Shown here in pieces: positions 23,101 to 31,900 of a stretch of DNA of 64,000 nt. Where the stretch lies: contig NC_133472.1 of assembly GCF_025370935.1 (NCBI RefSeq), forward strand, positions 19,871,740 to 19,935,739, read 5' to 3'. The first letter of the stretch is position 1; each line of letters begins with the position of its first letter. The notes beneath the pieces are model-generated. The model made no database searches and was not told the DNA's origin. It saw only the letters and a program-made list of their open reading frames with translations. Position numbers and translations under genes: made by a program. Source of the DNA: Choristoneura fumiferana (lineage: Eukaryota > Arthropoda > Insecta > Lepidoptera > Tortricidae).

Positions 23101-23178
23101 TTTATTAAATCTAACGTGGCAACATTTATTTTTCAATATTCTTACAGTTAGCAAAATAAGAACGGGTGTTGTTGCCAT
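11055..23178 (-). CDS. Gene B: tandem paralogue, secreted protein of unknown family
   Basis: Split gene. Exons in order of transcription: 23178-23146, 22981-22928, 22861-22817, 13062-12851, 12753-12687, 11104-11055; further 3' exons were not found. Phases are 0,0,0,2,0,2 at the successive exon ends and all joins are in frame. The product starts with a hydrophobic leader (MATTPVLILLT, then IVTKIYA), a likely signal peptide cut near residue 18, so secretion is inferred. The fourth and fifth exons are clear homologues of gene A exons 3 and 4: PGHTLLRP, LKSAIKFPH, VYGHIDNLGI and RVLYSGFRR. I do not recognise the family. The 9.7-kb intron between 22817 and 13062 holds the full-length LINE and the Helitron remnant. 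It could be a pseudogene, since no stop-bearing last exon is visible. Confidence 0.6.
11930..12190 (-). pseudogene. LINE reverse transcriptase C-terminal fragment (weak)
   Basis: The minus strand reads FDLPSSTAQQEWNSLPATVF and HYNFAAYKFRVNEHY. The W-N-x-LP block followed by a FK/KF segment is typical of the tail of non-LTR reverse transcriptases. No further domain is visible. It lies in the intron of gene B between exons 5 and 6. Confidence 0.45.
12687..12753 (-). CDS. Gene B exon 5
   Basis: A 67-nt exon, acceptor 'tggtgtttttacag', donor 'gtaaca', phase 2 in and 0 out. It reads YDGKNERVLYSGFRRMLIND after the split codon. Gene A exon 4 reads YGKTRDRVLYSGFRRSNNVW in the same phase. The shared RVLYSGFRR block fixes the frame of both. 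Confidence 0.8.
12851..13062 (-). CDS. Gene B exon 4
   Basis: A 212-nt exon, acceptor 'gacgaatattttacag', donor 'gttggt', phase 0 in and 2 out (70 codons). It contains the conserved PGHTLLRP, LKSAIKFPH and VYGHIDNLGI blocks. Gene A exon 3 has PGHSLIKP, LESAAKYPH and VYGNLNNLGI at matching places and ends in the same phase. The N-terminal halves are unlike each other: glycine/proline-rich here, acidic in gene A. Confidence 0.85.
14575..14830 (+). pseudogene. RTE-like LINE C-terminal fragment
   Basis: The frame reads RRTVGRPPARWSDDIWQSAG and WMRLAQDRAKWRENEEAF. The GRPPxRW(S/T)DD block followed by WxRxAQDRxxWR is the usual C-terminus of RTE-type reverse transcriptases in Lepidoptera (family knowledge). 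It ends with a stop after WVDVG. It lies immediately upstream of the full-length LINE. Confidence 0.75.
15028..16244 (+). pseudogene. LINE ORF1 protein (one frameshift)
   Basis: It starts at ATG 15028 with a CX2C pair (KCNTCNII) and a PHD- or zinc-ribbon-like N-terminus. A one-base shift near 15225-15235, in 'aaaagg', moves the frame to RDINDIIQLFKITDPDVIPI and on through VARQLEKLPPVTFDHLDC to the stop at 16244. The C-terminal third has TVVYKKKKVNYRYRG and a basic region that could bind RNA (inference). Length about 405 residues if the shift is read through. ORF2 starts 10 bp after its stop. Confidence 0.7.
16254..19049 (+). CDS. LINE ORF2: APE endonuclease and reverse transcriptase
   Basis: An uninterrupted 931-codon frame. 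Residues 1-230 are an APE-like endonuclease: FASFNC at the start, LQETW near 32-36 (catalytic Glu), GDFNAHP at 150-156, and WSDHFPI at 225-231 (catalytic Asp-His). The RT follows from about 480: YRPISLATIIAKVFD, FGFRRGLST, FLDLSKAFDLV, GVRQGGLSSPTLFNLYVN and YADD at 710-713. The C-terminus, LPRFCSASGMFAEARVD, is a thumb and connector with no RNase H or zinc knuckle. It nicks DNA and copies its RNA onto the target (family knowledge). Every key motif is present, so the protein may be active. Antisense open frames inside it are shadows. Confidence 0.85.
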   Translation: MIYKFASFNCKNVKRSIDTVKKLCLTCDIVALQETWLLPDDIPYLSMIDDKFSATGTSAVDMSAGMLRGRPYGGVGLLWRSAAFQSVSVVRCDNPRVCAIKIVTNDRPIIVVSVYMPTDCRDNLPELTDCLGAVSAIIDEYSIETVYIMGDFNAHPNELFFNELMNYCNEQTWCCIDVNELGIGSETYTFMSEAHLCRRWLDHFVLTQSAVPSVHNVYVNNCVTWSDHFPIILECDLNIITPRIKNHIQVPNKNVLWGTRTAEQVTQFREECDQRLSSISLPSELMSCADTYCHEPRHRYIIDVLYDNVICALRAAASASQGGGKHKSKKRIVGWNRHVRDAHRVARQRFQLWTRLGRPDSGIHFEEMRRSRKIFKSRLKWCQDHQHQLQMDVIASQHSNGDFRAFWKTTNKMKPMAGRPVGVDGVSDSKSVANIFKDHFFIKSPLGSSQMQRFGMETCIQGLGPGFTAEQVHSAIRSMSRGKSPGHDGLSIEHLQNAGPHISEVLAMFYTLCMRHTYLPSSFMRTIVVPVIKNKTGDLSDHNNYRPISLATIIAKVFDSMLNSQLNSYIQLHGNQFGFRRGLSTEAAILCLKHTVKYYTNRNTPVYACFLDLSKAFDLVSYDLLWKKLEATSVPHETVNIFRYWYGNQVNSVRWADALSDSYRLECGVRQGGLSSPTLFNLYVNALIEELSGTRVGCHIDQVCVNNLSYADDMVLLSASVCGLRKLLGVCETYAASHGLIYNACKSQYMVFEAGRNRTVEVPHIYLNGTPLDRVEHFKYLGHVVAADLKDNMDIERERRALAVRANMIARRFARCSREVKVTLFRAYCTSLYTCSLWAQYTQRAYGALRVQYNNAFRVLMGLPRFCSASGMFAEARVDCFYAALRKRAASLVRRVRASPNRVLSMIAGRLDCAYMTHCGKLHVPTSVIMW
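19439..19608. mobile_element. TA-flanked MITE, intact copy
   Basis: 170 bp with inverted ends CCATCAG(C/T)CAAATAAGTGGTCTA, TA on each side (19437-19438, 19609-19610). The interior is shared with 10373-10850 and 44259-44424, including 'gacagacacgtctattg'. Confidence 0.8.
19750..20086. repeat. Lepidopteran-type dispersed repeat ('accgacttcaaaaaaggagg')
   Basis: The stretch starts with 'aaccgacttcaaaaaaagg' and continues to the 3' end of the Helitron helicase remnant. I know this opening as a very common dispersed repeat in moth and butterfly genomes. It may be the 3' part of the same Helitron, but I see no clear terminal hairpin and CTRR end. Confidence 0.45.
20087..22143 (-). pseudogene. Helitron Rep/helicase remnant (Pif1-like)
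   Basis: Read on the minus strand. 22143-21508 carries the region before the helicase (RYYTINSDKEAYYYSLIVCH, FRGENELLLENESIKECFLR). A one-base shift near 21510 leads into 21481-20806, the Pif1-type helicase core: Walker A GGAGSGKS, Walker B IIDEISM, then LLFGDIFQLPPV. The frame resumes at 20471-20087 with the helicase C-terminal region (SRVMLRRNISASKGLMNGAM). From family knowledge this is the helicase half of a Helitron RepHel protein. The Rep nuclease half and the element ends are missing. A 334-bp SINE splits the helicase between 20806 and 20471. Confidence 0.8.
20472..20805 (-). mobile_element. tRNA-derived SINE inserted in the Helitron helicase
   Basis: On the minus strand the head reads 'ggtggcctagtggtttgacc' (A-box-like) and 'gggttcaaacccc' (B-box-like). 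A body follows, then an (ATG)n-type tail. It is flanked by a 5-bp repeat ATTCA (20467-20471 and 20806-20810). Removing it restores the helicase frame. The 19-bp head segment 'actaggccaccacggcttc' is duplicated in tandem at about 20767-20804. Confidence 0.85.
22150..22816. other. Intron of gene B, no other gene seen
   Basis: AT-rich intronic sequence between the Helitron remnant and gene B exon 3. I see no open frame or recognisable repeat apart from a (TTCG)n run near 22231. Confidence 0.4.
22817..22861 (-). CDS. Gene B exon 3
   Basis: A 45-nt exon between 'gctttttttttacag' and 'gtaagc', phase 0 both sides, reading EVQRSSQLQFGNMPS. It has no separate counterpart in gene A, which goes directly from its second to its PGH-containing exon. 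Confidence 0.65.
22928..22981 (-). CDS. Gene B exon 2
   Basis: A 54-nt exon between 'catttatatttgcag' and 'gtaagt', phase 0 both sides, reading IVTKIYAISLRDQLNHID. It completes the hydrophobic leader and resembles gene A exon 2 (SVYSRDIAQLRKLLESI) in position, phase and helical pattern. Confidence 0.7.
23146..23178 (-). CDS. Gene B exon 1, start of signal peptide
   Basis: ATG at 23178 opens an 11-codon exon (MATTPVLILLT) ending at donor 'gtaaga' in phase 0. Gene A exon 1 is the same kind of 12-codon leader exon ending in the same phase. No promoter element could be fixed. Confidence 0.65.
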
Positions 23179-23281
23179 ATTTTGACTTAGCGTGTAGAAC
23201 GTGTCGAACTTAGAGGCAGTTTAAGTTTATCTTTTAATGTTTTCAGTAACATTGAAATGTCAAGAAACCGTGAAATTACTA

Positions 23282-23341
23282 ACGTAGGTTACAAACGGTT
23301 AGGTACAAACTATTTGGTACCTAACCCAAAGTAACCTACGT
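23282..23341. repeat. Interrupted palindrome upstream of gene B
   Basis: The arms 'acgtaggttac' and 'gtaacctacgt' enclose a second pair, 'ggttaggtac' and 'gtacctaacc'. The structure lies about 105 bp upstream of the gene B start codon. Its function is unknown; it may be a small fold-back element. Confidence 0.5.
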
Positions 23342-24239
23342 GCTCAAATTTACCTGACATTTTCGATGTCGTACTAACTATCTATCAACCACGCACGAGC
23401 AAAACTGCGGTAAATTATGAACAATTTAATTATTGTTTATTTTCATTTGAAGTACCCCACACTGATGATACAGAACAAAAAAAAAATTAGGGTACTCTCA
23501 ATATTATCATTTATGGAGACGACTAACCAACTAACTACTTATAGTAGGTATAGTAGGTACTGAAACGTTTTGTAACGAATTAATTTCTTTGCTATTATAC
23601 TTTACTAGCATACTTTATTTACTACACATATATTTTAATTTGATTGACATCTATGATGAATTTCAGATGCGAAATATCATTAGGTAGTAAGTGTTTGCTT
23701 TAGATTGTTCAGCCATATCGAGCAAACTTTAATGATCTTAAGAATGCATTTTTTGAAACAATATTTAAATTTTTGATACTCGTAGTTGTGACTAACTTCT
23801 AGAGTGAGTATTTTCAACGAACAATGTCTTTATTATTAATATCTTTAGAGCTAGAAAAACCGACAAATGGTGGGTCGGACACATTTACAAGTAGGTACCG
23901 TTTAGGTAGAACCACCTGAGTTGAGGTCACGCACACAAGAACATGTATTGACGTGTAATGACAGCAGGATTATGACATTTACTCATTCATTTAATTTATT
24001 CTCCTTTTTGTGCAATAAGTTCTTTTTGTAGCTTTGTGTGTAATCATTCACTTTAACTCTGGTGGAACTACCTATACAAATTTGTAGGTATGGACTGTAA
24101 AAGAAAACAAGAATATTATGATTTAGATATGATAAAATTACCTTTTATTATCCTTCACTCACACTTAGACCCAACCAAAATGACAACTGAACTACCAAAA
24201 ACCTGACAAATACACAAAAAAAAAAACTAAAAACCAGAA

Positions 24240-24640
24240 CAAGTATAAAAATGCGAACAGTTTGCTATATTTCGGCCCTTGTGCATCAATGCACAGAACT
24301 GTCCCGGTTAGCCAAGGCTAGCAAGCAAAGCCTCAATGAGTTCACCTGACCAGTTTTCTCGAAGGACTCTCATCACCCCCGTCTTTGCCCGGAAAGAGGT
24401 TACGAGGATACGATTTTCGTCGACAATGAGCACTAAATCTTGACCTTTCTACTGTTGCTTCTGCTCGCACCTGTTGAGGTAAGTACCTACCTACATGACT
24501 AGCAGAATTTCTCTAATCCATCTGTTCCAGGAGTGATCTGCTAGCTTCGGAGCTTTGCTCCATTCGGCTTTCCTTGGCAGGTCTGAGTCGGCCAAGCCCC
24601 CCTGGTACAGCTTAATTAAGGTTGACGAATATTGTACAAT
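24240..24640 (-). pseudogene. BEL/Pao pol C-terminal fragment
   Basis: The minus strand, with frame changes, reads DLPRKAEWSKAPKLADHSWN-like text, then RCEQKQQ, then DLVLIVDENR, then the post-integrase stretch before a stop. From family knowledge the order KAxxWxxAxxLxxxFWxRW followed by GDLVLIxDEN is the C-terminal end of BEL/Pao integrases. No protease, RT or LTR is visible nearby. It lies between genes A and B. Confidence 0.55.
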
Positions 24641-24649
24641 ATCAAAATT

Positions 24650-25930
24650 TTATTTCTCCTTATTGCATTACAGTTCATTCTTTGTACGGCTAGTACCCAC
24701 GAGACATGACGTGGCCAAAGATACACGATAATGACAATAAGGGGATTACAAACTGGGATTAAATAAAATCAGTCGAACTACCCTCTGGTCGATAATGGTT
24801 TAGTATCAATTTATCCAAATATTAAAGAGTCCAAGTCTTAAAAGTCCCAGTTGCCAGTTGCCAAAATCTAATGGTAGCCAAAACATCCAAATCTTCGCCT
24901 CGCGAAAACAGGGTTCCATGTGATACTCAGATATGTTTTCAGGAACAGAGAAATATTTTTTTGCATTTTAGATACAATACTAATTATTACTTATTTTTAC
25001 GCAATAGTGTCTGAAAAGAGACAGTATGTATATTGTATAAAATAAAAAAATGTGTCTGTGGAAATTAAGTTTATTTGTTAAATTCGTATTCATAAGGTTC
25101 TATCTGAAATAGTATGTACTACTGCGGGCTTACACAACTGCAGGGTGCTATGTGAGTTAGAACCTCGAAAACTTCACGTTCGTTGCAATATAACTTTACG
25201 ACATCAGTCTTAAAATTAGGTAGGTAGGTATAGAAAAATAGGTATATAACAAAATGAAATAATGAATCTTTATATTGTAATATAGTTATCTTTTCACTAA
25301 ATAGAATTTAATAATACATTGAAGTGAGTTCTTTAGGCATCCACTTCAACATTGCTTTAATTGACTTAATCTTGTGAGCCGGCAATGATATGACAGGAGC
25401 TGAAAGAACATCCAAGCGCTACAGAAAATATGAAGCCTTGGAACATACTCCGACTCCCCAGATAAACCAGATGTTGTCACTTATTGGGAATCCGCAGTGA
25501 ACGCCACTCCCTATCCTACAAGTGTACTCGTATGTGGTGATACACGACTTTGTAATCTGAACATTACATAGTTCTAGCCACAGCGGTCAACGAGTTGTCA
25601 TCAAAAGAGTGATGAAATCTACCTAAATTGCACACTCTAATTACGTCTTATATCTTTCTAGAGCGGTATCATCATCATATTTGTCAGATAGAACCCTGTT
25701 TTCGCGAGGAGACGACATGTTGGAACACCTATATCCAAAATGTCTGTCGGAAACTGCTTAGATTAAGAATGTAATATGAAGCCGATACTATTTTAGTCAC
25801 ACTGCAATTGCGACTCGTAACCAGAAAATGTATGAATTTATGAAAGTAAAAGTAAACACATTTAATATCAATTGACATATTTTAATAATAATAATGAAAC
25901 AAAATATTATGTATGATAATTTTCAAACTT
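24650..25930. other. Intergenic between genes A and B, no gene seen
   Basis: AT-rich. Nothing supports a gene, and no transposase or RT motif was recognised. The likely 3' UTR of gene A would fall just below 25934. Confidence 0.4.
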
Positions 25931-25933
25931 AAT

Positions 25934-25957
25934 TCAGCGGAATGGTATGTAGTCGTC
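25934..25957 (-). CDS. Gene A last exon (candidate)
   Basis: The acceptor 'taatttattttcag' is followed by seven codons, DDYIPFR, and TGA at 25936-25934, in the phase (0) left by the preceding exon. Confidence 0.5.
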   Translation of the reverse strand, partial: DDYIPFR

Positions 25958-28900
25958 CTGAAAATAAATTAAAATTAAGAAACCATTAATTTCGTTTCAA
26001 TCAATGATTTTTATAGATAACGTATCGATATGACAATAATTGATTGATTGATTGATTGATATTACATTATAATAATATCAATTGTTGTGCGCATATAAAG
26101 TTATTTTATTTTATTGGATATGACTTTAAGGGATGTACGAGTATTTACGTATGTATAAGTATGTAAACCCTTTATTGTACAAAAAAAAGAAACACAATTG
26201 ACAGTCGCTGTAGATACCTTCAGAAACATGGATTTATTTCGGACGGAATATTTTGAACGGAAGGTATCATCAGCTGTCATTTCATATACATTCAGTCTTA
26301 TCGAAAATAAATAAAATTGATCTTCTGTAATAGTATTTCTAAAGACTTAAGCATTTTAGCCCGAAATATTGAGCTATTTTGATATCTACCTTCTAAACAT
26401 GCTCTTTTCGTGACTGTACGTAATTGTACAGTACTTTCACTGTAGCATGGTGCAGGTGACAGCTGTCAACATCACAAGACTCTAGTCTAGTCAAAGTGTC
26501 GACACTTGAGTCGATAAAACTAATAATTTAAAATCTTAATCATAATTAATGTCATCATTTATCCGATTATTACGCTAATTTTGATGAGAATATTAGTGAA
26601 ATTCTAGGTTGGAATATTATTTGCCATTTATGTAAGGCTAAACGGAGTTTGCAAGAATATTCGTTACTTATTTGATCGATCGTTCCAATATATTAAATTT
26701 GATATAGTAATTGTAATTTCAACTTTTATGTTTTTACCCGTAAGTATTGCTATTTTTTTAAAATTTAATTCTAATTTGTCATTGTAATTCTATTTTTAAC
26801 TGACATTTTAAGGTAATTTGCTACTATCATATATTATTATTTTTTGTATACAATTTGACGATCCTTTTTGTGAATTTCTTACATGTATTTATAATGCATT
26901 TTTTCATAAGGAAATAAATGAATCTATCTAATCTTACCAATTTTAAGTACCGATATTACTCAAAATCCATTAGGTCCCATCACTAAACGAGTCTTTGGTG
27001 TTACGTTTACATGCATATTACGTTTCTTCACTTAATTGTGCTTTGAATTTAATTAAAAATCTGATAGCTTAAATTTATTTCGTATAACATAGTTCTTTAT
27101 TTATGTTCAAATATTTTACGCCAGTCATATTCAGGCTACAACTGAAATAAACTTCCATATATTTAAACCGCTGCAACTTTTTTTGAGTAAAACGAAACGT
27201 GCATCAAGTGTCACCCGCACCATGCTAGAATGAAAGTACTGTAGTTACTATAAATCTGAATAATAAGAATAATACGAGTAGAACAACGGTTTTTCGAAAG
27301 TAACAGATTCTTCTTACAAAAAATGGATTAAAGTTATAATTATTTTGTTTCAAATTATTTCGTAATGAAAACAGATAATGACGTCACCGATAAAAACGGC
27401 AATACGAACAATAACAAATTGTTGTTGATAAGTTAACAAAATAAAATGGAAAATAATAATCCTTTAGTAACCCTGGTCACAAACAAGACAAAAAATCATC
27501 TGAAACGGCTCAGCAGATTAAGCGCGAAGAGGTAACAAGACAGGCAGACAGATCCGACCAAACGCTTACCGAAACCGTATTTTTGTATTTTACCGTTAAA
27601 ATTTTAATTTGAAAAAAAAAATTGTGCAGTAATTACTAGCTTTATAATGGAACATCCGCAAAGCATCAGCAAAGCGGAGTTGTAACAGAGTTTTTTTTAC
27701 GCTGGTTGACATACAAATACGTGTTCATTATTATGAAGTAAGGAAAGAAGGTGATGATAAAGCTTCTCTTAATTTTAATTATTAGTGACTAGATTTTGCC
27801 CGCGGGAACTATGCAATTTTCCGGGATAAAAACTATTCTATGTCGTTCCCATAGCGTTAAACTGTCTTCGTACCAAATAAGTTTTAGTGTGAACACAGGC
27901 AGACAGAGTCACTTTCGCATTTATAATAACAGTATACACACTCATCTATGCCATAGTAACGAATGAACGGTGCCTACCTATTTAAAATAATCATTTTTGC
28001 CCATATTAATGTTAATGAATAGTAAATTTATATTTTTCCCACTCCCACTTCCACTTTTACCTAACCTTCGCACCCGCTTCCGCCTCTGCTAAATAGGCCT
28101 TCATTACAACCCTAACTGTAACATAACATCCGATAAAAGCGCACCTGGTTATAATACCACCACTTGCGCCCAAAGAATAGATCGGAACCAGTTGGCCCTA
28201 AGGAGTTAAATTGAGGAGCTTTTGGGTTTACGTTCATGTGATCGCCAGTCATCTGAAAATGATGCAAAACTGTAAGTAATGAGATAAATAAATATATCGA
28301 ACAATACAAGGACTTAAACATAATTATAATCCATGAAATTCGATGTATGTATGATTTAGTGTTATTACTTAAATTTATAAAATCGAACGCAACATTTTGC
28401 TATGAGAAGTATATTTCTAGTCATAGGTATTTCAGACTGATCAACTCGATCACAATTTCACCTCAGGAAGCGGCAAGCTCAAAAGGTCTAGCAAATCCCG
28501 ATTGCTAACCGATAGCGCAGTTAACGTGCGCGCGCAGTGTCGTTGAATCTCTGGGTCACGCATATAGCGGCTCGATAGGCAATAAAAGCGTTCGGGCGGG
28601 TTACCCAAAGCACATTATTGTGCTGTTATTCAGTGAGGCACTGACCAAGCTTCTCCAAACTTGAATATTATTATGCTTTCTTATATTCAATTTAAATAGT
28701 TAAAGTGAAATTGGACAATAATACTCAACTGCAAAATTCCAAAGCCAATTTTGTTTGTACCGATTTTTGTGTACTGTATAAGGATTGCCAGGATTTTTCT
28801 CATAGTCAGACGATTCATCATTAGAAGAACTCTCGCTCTCGGAGGAGGAATGGGTCACATTTACTTCAGTTTCAGAGGCGTAATATGGTTGTCTACTTTT

Positions 28901-31900
28901 GTGCTTTTTCCCACGACGTCGAGTCATCATTAAACTCTGTACAAACATTTTGTTAATTCATTGTTAATAAGTCAGTATAAATTCATGTTAATTGGGTGTT
29001 TCAGAGTTTTGATTGTAGCCACAAAATAAGAGTTCACTGGCTTCCGTAAGAACAGATTAGCTCTAAACTACAAAGTAAATTAAACAACACCAAAAATTTG
29101 ATAACTGAAGCACGTGTGAAAAATATGCTTATTTAAAGATGCAACCAGACTAAGGGGCTGTTTCACCATAATTGATTAGTGTTAACTGGCGGTTAGATGT
29201 GATGCCGTCTCTATTTGTTTGTTCGGATAGACAGAGACGGCATCACATTTAACCGTCGGTTAACGCTAATCAATGGATGGTGAAACAGCCCCTAAATCAC
29301 TAAATCTCAGAAGCTACTTGACCAATGAGTATTAAATTTGGCAGGATGCTAGTTGTTTCACATGAGACATCAACTCAGCACGGATTTTGCGACTGGGTCG
29401 GATAGGTGATCTAAGGACTCACGGAAGTTAATATGAATGTCTTTGGCTTTTAGGGTTCCGTAGCCAAAATGTCAAAAACGGAACCCTTATAGTTTCGCCA
29501 TGTCTGTCTGTCTGTCCGTCCGCGGCTTTGTTCAGGGACTATCAATGCTAGAAAGCTGTAATTTTGCACGAATATAGATATAAAGTATGCCGACAAAATG
29601 GAACAATAAAAAATTAAAAAAAAATTACAGTTCCTCCCATAGACGGTTTTGTTTTTCGCATCCAACCTTGTACATACTGTGGAGTATCGTTGAATAGGTC
29701 TTTTAAAATCATTAGGGGGTTGCTAAAACGATTTTTCGATTCAGTGATTTGTTGTGTGAAAATTGTCATTAAAGTCGATCGTGCCCCCCCCCCCCTCTAA
29801 AAAAATTGAAAAAGTTCAGGATGGTATATCAAACTTATAAGGAAAACTATAACGGTTAAGTTTTCTTGAGAAATATTAGTAGTTTAAGAGTAAATAGCCA
29901 GCCTAAGGTATAAAATATACCTTCCGACACGCTCTTGGCCGGTTTTTTTGCTCTATTTTCCACGTGGCCCAACTGTGTTGCCAAATTAAAAATTGGGTAT
30001 CTGCTGTGTGTTCTTGGTTTGAAAATTTGTCCTAGTCCAATATCTAGTGGGTTTATCTTGTCTATCTATAATCGAGTCTAGTGGGGTTTTAATATATAGT
30101 GGGTTAGCAATGGACGTATACATATGTATTACTTACTTCATCGCTTTCTGAAGATTCCAGATCTCTGTAAAAAAAAAGAAAAGGTAATTATGTGTTTGAA
30201 AAAAGCTTATTTAAAACTCTATAAAATCTATTGGAAATTATATTTTACTAGAGATTTTTTTAAATCAAAGACAAGAGTACCAAAATCATTGCAGTGGGTG
30301 CCTCAATTTATGGGAAACGAGTTATTGTTAGCTCATTTCCTGAAAAACAAAAACTAGTACTTAACGAGAAGTTTGAACGATGACAAAATAAAAACCTGAA
30401 AAACTTTCTGATCCTATAAAATCGGATCAAATTATTGGATTATTGATAAATCAGAAAATGAGCGGAGTGACTATATTAATGACGAGATGAGACTATAAAA
30501 ATTCTATAACTTGCATTGCCGAGAAAACATCGCACACCTCGATTGAAAGGGCAGCAACTCAAAATAAAACAGCATTTTAATTTAGGCCTTCCAGAAATTA
30601 GATGTGGGTATAAATGAAAATGGTGTATTATTTTGAGATACCCTTTCGGTTTAGAGTTAGATTTCATCATGGATAGGTATGCGCACTCACATGTCTAACA
30701 TTTCTCGTGCATCGTTCTCTGCGACTGAATCCTCGTCATTTGTGAAAAACTGAGTTCCATCGCTCTCATACGCGTAGAATGAATCCTGCAAGTTAAAACA
30801 GTCCTCGATGATGTCAAATAAACTATGGCTAATAATTAAAATTGATGCGATTGATTCAACCGGTATTAATAAAAAAAATCGAACTGATGTTACCTTGTTA
30901 TAGCCGGCTGAATTTACTCTAAGGAAAGAACATATCACAAATATTTATCTTGATATAAAAATAACACATAAGTAAATGTTTTTGTAGTCGCACTCTTATT
31001 TCCTTGTGAACTAAAAAAATAGTTTAAAAAGTAAAACCCAACGACGAATGGATATCGAGATCTTAAAAGTATTAATAAGAGAATATTATTTACTTAATTT
31101 AACTAAAAATATTGTGTGCAGGCAAGAGCATAAACATGTATATGTACGTTACCAACACGTCAAAAACGTTTATACACCTTTTAGCCACTAACCTAAATAA
31201 GGTTGTTGCATACATATATTTAACGCTATGGCTGTATAGATATTTATACCCTCGACTGTACTGTTGTACATTATACTGACGTAATTTTTTGCATTATATA
31301 TCAGTCTGAATGTCTACTTACAAATTCTTGAATACATACATATTTTTTAAATTGATGAACTAGGCAATCGACTAACCAGGAAGTTGACGAACCGTGAAAT
31401 TGGCAAACTAGGATAATAACGAACTGGGGAATAAATGAACTGGGAAATTAACGAACTGAGAAATGGACGAACTGGGAAACAGACAAACTGGAAAATATTT
31501 TAGTTTATTTTAGTTTAGTTTATTTATTCATTCAATATATCATTACATTATAATTTACATAAATGTCAGTTATAAGAATTTGTAATGAAATCGTCAAAGG
31601 TTAGTAATAATTATAAAAAATAAAATATAAATAGGCTATAACAGGGACCGCGATTCTCAGTAGACCAATGAAGGAAAAATGTATTTAGTTATCTTCTTAT
31701 GCTACTGAATGAATTGAAGTTAGAATTAGATTTTGCAAAAAGGAAGACCTCACCACATAAATAAAGGGAGAATGCGAAAATCACACAATGTTTTGAATTC
31801 TACTAAGACTAGTGAAATATTGTTAATTTTGACAAGTGCTTAAATTACCTTTATTTTCATAGAAAAACTATGAAATAAAGTTAATTTTGGCGGCTTTTTA

